Below are positions 11,117 to 19,508 of a stretch of DNA of 24,741 bases, one piece after another (within the stretch, counting starts at the first letter, position 1; every line of letters starts with the position of its first letter). The position numbers and the translations under genes are program-made. Source of the DNA: Saccoglossus kowalevskii (taxonomy: Eukaryota; Hemichordata; Enteropneusta; Harrimaniidae); the NCBI RefSeq assembly GCF_000003605.2, contig NW_003154241.1, positions 55,982 through 80,722 on the forward strand. The letters run 5' to 3'. The notes beneath the pieces are model-generated. The model ran no database searches. It was not told the DNA's origin and saw only the letters and a list, made by a program, of their open reading frames with translations.

Positions 11117-11200
11117 CTGTTTAAGCCTCGAACGTCACCTACGTAAGGAGAAATTCGACTTTCGTAAAATCTTCGAGACATGTGCAGCGTTAGTCTGTGT
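11117..11200 (-). promoter_or_regulatory. Candidate untranslated first exon of the exchanger (donor at 11117)
   Basis: The minus strand reads CTTAAACAG|GTAAGCC, a strong 5' splice-site match, at the inner side of the CpG-rich zone where the exchanger's 5' end is expected. The upstream extent (about 11.2 kb) and the start site are not defined by sequence, and no TATA box was picked out. This is inference from splice signal and CpG context only. Confidence 0.3.
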
Positions 11201-12250
11201 TATTGTGCGAAAAACACATGAACTCCACGTCGAGTTACCATGCTATAAACTGTTCGTACTAGGTTACTATTTACGATACCACCAAAACATTTCTTACGCA
11301 TCTAAGGCAATTGCCTCGGTTTCACCCCCTCATTTACATACGAATACAAACTAATTGGAAACATAGTTCGAGAGTGGATTCATCGACGGAAAAATAAAAA
11401 TAGCTATTTTTTCTTAATATTCGATTATTCTGAATATTATCCAACCATGAAACATACGCTCAAAGAAGGTGTCCCGTTTTAAACTAGTTCGAAAAACAAG
11501 AAAGTACCTAACGGTCGCGGAAGGATACACTCGATAAAGGTGAAAGTCGTTAAGCAAGGCGATGCATATTGTTACGCGCTTTACAGTACGTCCATGCACA
11601 GACCATTGATGTTTTGCCTCCGTTCGTTCAATGTCGCACTCCTACACTCATCCGTTATTTACGACTCCGGACTAATCGTTTTATGACACTTACTATAATT
11701 TGTACAAGTACATGAGCGTTTCAAGAGTAGAAAACAGAACAATCAGTCCGATCATAGACCATACAGAAGCACACATGCAACGAGTATTTTAATTGTCAAT
11801 CTATATGTCAATTTCAGAAAAAATTTATATTGCCCGCGGTAATCCCGATTAATCGCTTAGAAGACGGTTGCATGTCTATATGGTTATACTGTAGGTTTTG
11901 AATTTGAACACGGAAAGTGTGACTGAAGATCGATATAATCTATAACTAATCCATATAAAGCATGGCAAAACAACAACAAACCAAAGAACAAACATACACA
12001 ACTATTGAAATTAAAATGAAAATAATAAAAATTGCATTGGCTAATGTAATATTTTTATGATTTCAAAATGAATGCTGAAATTAATATGAAAGTAATGTAT
12101 TTGAAATCGTTTACTTGTTACAAATAAATAAATAAACAAACAAACATAGTTCCCGGGTTTCCTGTGAACATACTTTTATTCAAGTTGCAAAAGTTTATTC
12201 CTTTTTGAAACATAAACCCATCATTTTAGTGTAAAGTTATAAGTAAACAT
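11120..12250. other. CpG-rich intergenic DNA, no gene recognised
   Basis: Short open frames here show no family resemblance. CpG is frequent compared with 200-10,500, which suggests unmethylated or promoter-side DNA. The right end becomes AT-rich with AAATAAATAAATAAACAAAC just before the first satellite remnants. Confidence 0.5.
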
Positions 12251-12254
12251 CCAT

Positions 12255-12369
12255 GATACCACTTATAGGACAGCATCACACTACATCACATATGGGAGAT
12301 ATATGTCCTATGGGACAGCATACATCATATCACCTAATGAAATCATCATATGATGATCACATCACCTAC
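12255..12369 (+). repeat. Degenerate outer part of the 27/54-bp satellite
   Basis: Blocks such as TATAGGACAGCATCACA, ATGGGACAGCATACATCA and ATCACATCACCTA are decayed copies of the monomer found intact from 14.3 kb on. They directly abut the left end of the CCTCGGG element at 12370. Divergence at the edge of an otherwise near-identical array is usual for satellites, whose edges are homogenised least. Confidence 0.75.
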
Positions 12370-13772
12370 CCTCGGGCGGATATCCGGGTATTTTCACCGC
12401 CTGACAACTATCACAGTGAGAAAACAAAAGCCAAACACTCCTAGAAAACTGTACTATGGGATAGGTGGTGAGACTCTACTGAACAGTGTAACAAGATTAC
12501 ACCTACATGTGCAACATACATCTATATAAATTCGGTTGCTCGCGATTACTTACACCACCCCCGCTTTCACCGGCTCTTCGACCGACGTTCCACTGCAGCT
12601 CGCGCAGAGCCCATGTACCGTGCAGTGCGAACTCCGAACAGTTCGATGCGCGTTACTTATCATCAAAGCAGTTTTGCATAGAACTCATTTGCATATTCGA
12701 ATATGTTCGAACTACAAGACCCTGTCGGTTAACAAAGTTATGCGTAAGCAAATAACACCGAATAAACGGCAAGGTAAAGACTATGTCTAATTATAGTAAA
12801 CACGTACTGCGTGCGTGACTCGAACCGGCGCTCGCGTACGGCACCTAATCGCCTAGCTTCACTACACGTCTTCCCCTCGGCCACCGGGCATCCCCCCAAA
12901 AGGATGAAGGATGCTTAATAACCCGTCCACGCGATCCGCGCCACACAGCGTGGCCAGAATGCGGCAAAGGCCTTCAGATCTGGCTGTAGTAGGATGGTGA
13001 AAGTAATGGTACAGCATTGTAACAGTGAATAAGTACTGAGAAATAATTCTAAACTCATAGTTGCTGTCGACATAGGAAGTAAAGTAAGCAGTCTGAGCTT
13101 TAATAAGACGTTTCACGCCCCGACTCCGGATAAAATGTTCTGTTAATTAGATTAAAATATACATGACTTGCCCTAGAAAAGTGCAATCCTTTCCTACTTG
13201 CCAAAGCATTAGTTTCTACAATAAATGGCTAACTTTATAAACTTACTAGAACCTTTGTGTTCTATGCTGTTAGACGCGCAAAATCGAACCCGTTCAAGCC
13301 AGAAATAGTATTGAAATATTCACCAGAATACAAGATGAACGGAAATGTTAGGAAACTCCTTTCAGTGAAATTTGTCTTTAATGTTTCTTTCCCAACTATA
13401 TACGATAACAGAACGTTTTTTCTTCCAAGTTTTAGTGTATCACGTGCGCCATTTCACTACTGTAACAGTAACATTACCTTGCAAAACATAGTCCGCGATA
13501 AAATGGTTCGTATTTACGTTTTTATTGAGGTCTGACATTAATAAATAGTTCGGATGTCACATACGTTTTTTTCTCACTTTTTGTAGTACGTTTTCAGATG
13601 TAACAGGTACAAGAAAATGGCCGTGCGCAGTGAGGTGATTGACCACAAAATTGAAGACTGCCTGTGGCAGAGGCACTATTGCGTAAAGCGCAAAGGCCTA
13701 TGGGAAGGAGATTGCGTGCAGTGGTGCGCGTCTTAGCAACGTAAAACGTTCTGTGACGTAGCTCGTGCCTAG
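12370..13772 (+). mobile_element. CCTCGGGGGCGGA-terminus element, long copy carrying ~1 kb of extra sequence
   Basis: The left end (12370 to about 12612: CCTCGGGCGGATATCCGGG..., TTTTCACCGCC, CTGAACAGTGTAA, TTTCACCGGCTC) matches the reverse complement of the 325-bp element at 13976-14300. The right end (about 13687-13772: TGCGCGTCTTAGCAACGTA, TGTGACGTAGCTC) matches that element's other terminus. Between them lies about 1.05 kb absent from the short copy, so this is either a longer family member or a copy with an internal insertion. No transposase or other protein is recognisable; frames are below 100 codons. Satellite monomers flank both sides, so it landed in the array. The terminal repeat is decayed on the right (GCTCGTGCCTAG). 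Confidence 0.7.
12800..12862 (-). repeat. tRNA-like (SINE-head-like) sequence
   Basis: The minus strand contains TAGGCGATTAGGTG followed about 30 bases later by GGTTCGAGTC, resembling the A and B boxes of RNA polymerase III promoters in tRNAs and tRNA-derived SINEs. Cloverleaf stems do not close well, so a functional tRNA is unlikely. It lies in the extra segment of the long CCTCGGG element. Confidence 0.35.
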
Positions 13773-13975
13773 ATCTCATCACATCACCTAAAGGAAAGCA
13801 TCACATGACATCACCTATAGGAAAATACCTCATNNNNNNNNNNNNNNNNNNNNNNNNNNNNNNNNNNNNNNNNNNNNNNNNNNNNNNNNATAGGAAAGCA
13901 TCACATCATGGTCATATATTAGAACCTGCATCACATAACATCACATATAGGGCATCGTCATATCACATCACCTAT
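13773..13975 (+). repeat. Satellite monomers between the two transposon copies, interrupted by an assembly gap
   Basis: Monomer pieces (CATCACATCACCTA, GACATCACCTATAGGAAA, AACATCACATATAGG, CATATCACATCACCTAT) run from the right end of the long element to the left end of the short one. The stretch is broken by 56 undetermined bases at 13834-13889. The variant AGGAAAGCATCACAT on both sides of the gap differs from the main array. Confidence 0.85.
13834..13889. other. Assembly gap (56 N)
   Basis: Undetermined bases inside the satellite. The true missing length may differ, because tandem repeats often collapse in assemblies. Confidence 0.99.
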
Positions 13976-14300
13976 CCTCGGGGGGCGGAGCTACGTCACA
14001 GACGTTCTACGTTGCTAAGACGCGCATCACTGTACCACGTATTTCTATGGGCTTTGTGCGCGCTGCTGTGGAACGCCGGTGGAGCCGGTGAAAACTCGAG
14101 AAAACAACACAAACTCAGCTTTGAAGTAATCCTGAACAACCAAATTCATATATGTTACACACGTAGGGCTAATCTTATTACACTGTTCAGGGGACTCATA
14201 ACAACCTTCGCAAAGTACCGTTTTCTGCGAGTTTTTGGTCTTTGTTTTCACCGCGAGGGTTGCCAGGCGGTAGAAAATGCCCGGATGTCCGCCCCCGAGG
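13976..14300 (-). mobile_element. CCTCGGGGGCGGA-terminus element, short 325-bp copy
   Basis: The element starts CCTCGGGGGGCGGA and ends TCCGCCCCCGAGG, a terminal inverted repeat of about 13 bp with one extra G on the left. It sits exactly inside a satellite monomer: the left flank ends CACCTAT and the right flank resumes ATAGGACTGC. Compared with the uninterrupted CACCTATAGGACTGC this implies a 2-bp AT duplication. It is GC- and CpG-richer than its surroundings and has no coding capacity. Its sequence is homologous, in reverse orientation, to both ends of 12370-13772, consistent with a non-autonomous (MITE-like) derivative. The superfamily is unknown. Confidence 0.8.
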
Positions 14301-15714
14301 ATAGGACTGCATCACATAACATCACATATAGGACATCGTCATATCACATCACCTATAGGACTGCATCACATAGTACCACATATAGGACATCGTCATATCA
14401 CATCACCTATAGGACTGCATCACATAACATCACATATAGGACATCGTCATATTACATCACCTATAGGACTGCATCACATAACATCACATATAGGACATCG
14501 TTATATCACATCACCTATAGGACTGCATCACATAGCATCACATATAGGACATCGTTATATCACATCTCCTATAGGACTGCATCACATAACATCACATATA
14601 GGACATCGTCATATCACATCACCTATAGAACTGCATCACATAACATCACATATAGGACATCGTCATATTACATCACCTATAGGACTGCATCACATAACAT
14701 CACATATAGGACATCGTTATATCACGTCACCTATAGAACTGCATCACATAACATCACATATAGGACATCGTCATATCACATCACCTATAGGACTGCATCA
14801 CATAACATCACATATAGGACATCGTTATATCACATCACCTATAGGACTGCATCACATAACATCACATATAGGACATCGTCATATCACATCACCTATAGGA
14901 CTGCATCACATAGCATCACATATAGGACATCGTCATATCACATCACCTATAGGACTGCATCACATAACATCACATATAGGACATCGTCATATCACATCAC
15001 CTATAGGAATGCACCACATATATGACATCGTCATATCACATCACCTATAGAACTGCATCACATAACATCACATATAGGACATCGTCATATCACATCACCT
15101 ATAGGACTGCATCACATAGCATCACATATAGGACATCGTCATATCACATCACCTATAGGACTGCATCACATAACATCACATATAGGACATCGTCATATCA
15201 CATCACCTATAGGAATGCATCACATATAGGACATCGTCATATCACATCACCTATAGGACTGCATCACATAGCATCACATATAGGACATCGTCATATCACA
15301 TCACCTATAGAACTGCATCACATAACATCACATATAGGACATCGTCATATCACATCACCTATAGGACTGCATCACATAACATCACATATAGGACATCGTC
15401 ATATTACATCACCTATAGGACTGCATCACATAACATCACATATAGGACATCGTCATATTACATCACCTATAGAACTGCATCACATAACATCACATATAGG
15501 ACATCGTTATATCACGTCACCTATAGGACTGCATCACATAACATCACATATAGGACATCGTCATATCACATCACCTATAGAACTGCATCACATAACATCA
15601 CATATAGGACATCGTCATATCACATCACCTATAGGACTGCATCACATAACATCACATATAGGACATCGTCATATCACATCACCTATAGTACTGCATCACA
15701 TAACATCACTCATA
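14301..15714 (+). repeat. Satellite array: 54-bp dimer of two diverged 27-bp monomers
   Basis: About 26 tandem units of 54 bp. Each unit is one monomer beginning GGACTGCATCACATAAC and ending ATCACATATA, followed by one beginning GGACATCGTCATATC and ending ACATCACCTATA. The two monomers agree at 21 of 27 positions, so this is a two-monomer higher-order repeat. Units are nearly identical; recurring variants are GAACTGC for GGACTGC, CGTTAT for CGTCAT, and TAGCATC for TAACATC. Since 54 is divisible by 3 and two forward frames lack stops, long pseudo-frames arise (18-residue repeats such as GLHHITSHIGHRHITSPI), but they are not genes. Two units carry a 10-bp deletion. Confidence 0.95.
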
Positions 15715-15749
15715 TTTGTTCTTAAATGTTCGTTTTGTTTTTTTCTTTT

Positions 15750-15800
15750 GTTTATACAACCATAAAAACGTCTGTAGTATGTTTTTCGTGTTGTATAAAA
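15750..15800. repeat. Imperfect 20-bp inverted repeat (hairpin) at the right edge of the array
   Basis: GTTTATACAACCATAAAAAC (15750-15769) and GTTTTTCGTGTTGTATAAAA (15781-15800) are inverted with 17 of 20 positions able to pair around an 11-base loop. The sequence lies in 109 bases of non-satellite DNA between the array and its last remnant. Confidence 0.55.
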
Positions 15801-15823
15801 ATTATTATTATTATATAGCCTGA

Positions 15824-15870
15824 GGAGATCGTCACATCACATCACCTATATGACTGCATCACATATAGTA
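15824..15870 (+). repeat. Outlying satellite remnant
   Basis: GGAGATCGTCACATCACATC, ACCTATATGACTGC and ATCACATATAG form one decayed dimer in the same orientation as the array, separated from it by about 109 bases of other sequence. Confidence 0.8.
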
Positions 15871-18080
15871 TGGTGGATTATATATGGTTTACTTGTATTC
15901 TTGTATGACCTGTAATAAACCTTTCACTGTAATAGCTTTGGAGTTCGTGCGTGAGGAATTTAGAATTTGTAACCAAAACAAATCATGATGATTTTGTTTT
16001 TCTTACGGTGATCGCTGTTACAGCAATGAGTGTGATTTGTTCTGCATATAATGCAAAGTTGGAATTTAGCTGGATATTTAATTTCAAAGCGTTGTCATGA
16101 GGGTAATTGTTGTTTTGTAGTTTATCTCAACTATACTGTACATTCTAAGACTGTTATCATGGCAACGCAAATTATTCAGTTAATATATTCAATATCAGAT
16201 CCGTACTGATGATTGACCAAATAATAGTGACTCTCTGCTTTGAATAGAAGATTGTTTTGCAGCTCCTATTTTTTTAAAGTATACCCTAACTTCCCTGATG
16301 ATTTTCACGATTGTTCGACCTGTAACGATTATTTTGCAAAGCCACCTCACATTGCATACACTATGTCCGGGAAATCTATTATGAATAGATTGCATTTAGT
16401 GTTACATTACAAGATTATTTAACGTGTCTCAGACTACAAGAAGTAATGTTATAACAAGGTTTTTTTGACATGTTTCTGTTTACTTGCAGCGTTCTGAAAA
16501 TAAAAAGATTCTCATTTCTTTTACAATTATTTATTCAAATGTTAGCATTTGCAGCAGTTCTTATTGAATTGTCGATTGAATTAAATATAGGTAAGACAAC
16601 ATGCGAATGCGACGTACACATATATCAAACGACACAGCCTCTATGATAGTGGCATATCGCGACGATCAGCAGTAATACATGTAAATACAACCGAATTTAT
16701 ACAGACAGCACCCAATCGAGCTAGTTATATCTTTACCTGATATGAGCGCGACGAAACTCACTCCCTATCTGACGTCACTGGTAGATTCGCTTTTATTGCA
16801 CATGGAATACAGTGTACACTAACTCACAATTCGAACAGCTATTATTTAAAATTCTTTGTTGTCCGTGTTATTTTATTACTCGATTTGAAAAAAAGGTAAT
16901 GGAATTACGCGATGTCTATCATGGTGTGTGCTTATAATCAATCGTTTTCTAACAACCCCTAGCCATGTACAGGTATATATTTCACGGAAATTACCTCACA
17001 CAGTAACGGATGTTTACACTGTTACTATGGCAACAAATAGAAAGGGATGCATACATCACAATGCAGGCAAGTGACGTAGAAATCGACTGTCTTCACATTT
17101 AACAGGTTTCGTGCGGTAAAACAACACGTTAGTGTTGTATAAAATCAATGATTAAAAAACAAGAGCGTGTACAGTGTGTGCAATAATCGTGATGCATAAT
17201 CCGGTGTATACTAGTATTCATAATATGTGTTCTAGTCGTCAATACTACATGTCAACATTTGAGAAAACATTTGAGCTACTTGAATTTAGCGTATATTGGT
17301 GGTGATTCACTTCTAGAACAAGTGTCACGTTCAAGCCGAATGCACTATGACGTTCACAACACGATGACAGTCAGACAAAATTTTACTTATAGATGCATCT
17401 ATTTTGGGTTTTGTGCTTTCATTCATTGTGTAGATTTCACTTAGTTTAAAAGCTTTCCAGTCCACTAAATATAGCTGGAACATTTTATTGATGAAAACAT
17501 GGATTTACCCATTCTTTGCTGTTATTGCTTTTTAAATTCAATTTTGAAAGACAATATTTAACAAAGTTAACAATGCACAACCCCACAACTAAATGCGTAA
17601 GTGTTACTGGTAGTATCTACCTGTTTTCTTGACATCAACAAAAAACTGTGCAGCGCCCAACGAACAATATGAGAGTGTTATGCTGACGTAAATGTCTATT
17701 CAATAGTTAGAGGTAATAAACGACTGTGGACTCTGTACCAGTATTTTAAAGTAAATGTAGTTAATTGCTCATAATAAAAATAAAAATATGATTCTTTACT
17801 TTCGTTGTGAATTTGCGCGCACTTTGCTGGCAATTTTGACTCCCTTTCTTGTGTTGTGAACGGAGCCTAAGTTCAAGCCTTAAAAATAGCTTAATAGCGC
17901 TGTACAATCCTTACAAATCTTTCATTTTGACGGGGAAAAATGCTATAATCATACATACACGTCCATTGTCAAAAAGAATTCGATACACTCGGCACTAATA
18001 TTTATATATTTCACAATTCAAACTGAAACTCGAGGTTTCAATTAGTGTCGCATACGACTTGTTTACCACTTCCGTGTGAC
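15871..18080. other. Intergenic DNA, no gene recognised
   Basis: No family-like translation is visible on either strand. Isolated motifs: a plus-strand AATAAA (15914-15919) followed by GTTCGTGCGTGAGGAATT, possibly the tail of a retroelement; two RFX X-box matches (16153-16166 and 17021-17034); and a TGACGTCA palindrome (16770-16777). CpG is normal rather than depleted. Confidence 0.5.
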
Positions 18081-18088
18081 TGATAATG

Positions 18089-18260
18089 TTCTAGAACCGT
18101 ACTGTGTCTGGGTGGAATTTTTAGAAACTGGTTGAATAGGTAATGGAACATTCTAGAAATTTGTAGTTAGTTCCAGACTCATTATGTATGCTGATGTAAT
18201 GGTCTATTTATAGACAATGTGGGTATATATAGGGGAGTTGTTCAGCACTGAGATCAGATC
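18089..18260 (+). promoter_or_regulatory. Heat-shock-type promoter: HSEs, TATA box and initiator candidate
   Basis: A perfect three-unit heat-shock element GAAcaTTCtaGAA lies at 18146-18158, with the GAA/TTC blocks exactly five bases apart. A further TTC at 18171 stays in the same 5-bp register, and a two-unit TTCtaGAA lies at 18089-18096. TATATATA follows at 18224-18231, and TCAGATC 30 bp on, with A at 18256 as a plausible start site. This spacing is that of an HSF-controlled RNA polymerase II promoter. Downstream (18256 to about 19,000) no heat-shock protein or other known product is readable. The target may be a noncoding RNA, an exon whose coding part lies further away, or the region could be a retroelement LTR. 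Confidence 0.55.
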
Positions 18261-19271
18261 GGAGATCTCGTTGAATTGTGTTGGAGTTTAAGTATCTAGT
18301 TATTGAAGTAGTGGAGTTTTACTGCATTATTGTACTTGATGTTTGCAGAGTATAATAATACCAGTACCAGTTGAAACCTCATCTGTTGACTCCGTGTTCG
18401 TATGTTATCATCGCCGCCAGGGAAGTCTTTATGTTACTGTTGCCATTTTGGTATTTGAACCATCACACTTGTACTATACCAATTACGGTAATATTACGTT
18501 GCGTGTGACAATTAGTCGATTGAATAACAAGGAATGTTTTCAAATGACATCGTTCCGCACTGTACTCGTTGAATGGCTGATTTGATTCAAGTTCCAAGTT
18601 TATTTTTTGGAAATGGGTATGGTCGGGGAATAGGTGTACCGGGGGCACCTCTAATGTTTCCACGATAATATCTTATTCCTGTTGATACAATGTATCACAC
18701 AAATTAATAAAATCAGCATAGGAGTTTCCCACCAATTTAATGGGCCCTCTACGACGGTTACCAACTTATTGTAGCACATTCGACTCTTATCATGGATGTA
18801 TTAATGGTAGTACGTCCACGGACTTATTAAGCTTTTCCTCAGTATGTTGAGTGAAGTAAGTATTGGGTTGACCGTCCTTTAAAATGTATAATAATATTTT
18901 ACACAACTTTACTCACCCAAAACACTACAATTCATTGCACTGACATCCACACCACACTGGTTTGACATCAAACTCGTTTCGAATTGAAATATTTACAGAT
19001 TCGTATTAGTATTACCGGTAGTATTACTCGACGACTTCGTTAAGATTATGACTTCTTCATCAAAATTGTCAGTTCAGTTCAAGTAAAAATAAAAAAAAGA
19101 CGCTAATAAAAGATCTGTTTTTTATTTGCTGTAGGGGAATTATTTAGTCTGAACTAAAATAGGTTCCGTACCATATCTTCTTCACGTCTTCGGAGAGAAT
19201 CTTAACAATATTTTTATTGTAATCGTAATTCACTTTTGAATACTTTTGTGAAAATATAATAAAAGTAGATA
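18261..19271. other. Region downstream of the heat-shock-type promoter, no known product
   Basis: An 80-codon plus-strand frame at 18343-18585 begins MQSIIIPVPVETSS and resembles no family I recognise. It has ordinary composition for chance. A small stem (GAGATC/GATCTC, about 18250-18270) would lie in the leader. No intronless HSP70-like frame follows. Confidence 0.4.
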
Positions 19272-19508
19272 AAAATAACAATTTGTGATGCGATTGCCAA
19301 AGATGAGTTAAGGTTGTTTACAATGAAGCATGAAAATGGTTCCCACGCGTGGTTTCCGCTGAAACAATAGAGTAACTATCCCCGTGGTATAAAATAACAA
19401 TTTGTGATGCGATTGCCAAAGATGAGTTAAGGTTGTTTACAATGAAGCATGAAAATGGTTCCCACGCGTGGTTTCCGCTGAAACAATAGAGTAACTATCC
19501 CCGTGGTA
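19272..19508. repeat. Exact 118-bp tandem duplication
   Basis: Positions 19272-19389 and 19391-19508 are identical base for base, separated by one T (period 119). Each copy runs from AAAATAACAATTTGTGATGC to CTATCCCCGTGGTA and includes the palindrome CCACGCGTGG. Perfect identity means a very recent duplication or an assembly artefact. Confidence 0.95.

Noticed and set aside
12800-12862. Functional tRNA gene
   Set aside because: Stems do not pair into a cloverleaf; only the pol III box-like motifs remain.
12862-13116. 84-codon minus-strand frame in the long TIR element as a transposase fragment
   Set aside because: No DDE/DDD-type motif or other transposase resemblance is visible.
13805-15025. 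A 406-codon open frame, and 257- and 247-codon frames at 14277-15050 and 15022-15765, with 18-residue repeats
   Set aside because: They are by-products of a 54-bp satellite whose period is a multiple of three. The repeat is open in two forward frames at once, frames swap at the 10-bp deletions, and the longest crosses an N gap and a transposon.
14301-15714. CRISPR-like array
   Set aside because: The repeats are contiguous without unique spacers, and the genome is eukaryotic.
18343-18585. 80-codon plus-strand frame after the heat-shock-type promoter
   Set aside because: Its position is tempting, but the translation resembles no protein I know and there is no supporting initiation context beyond position; kept only as part of the region note.
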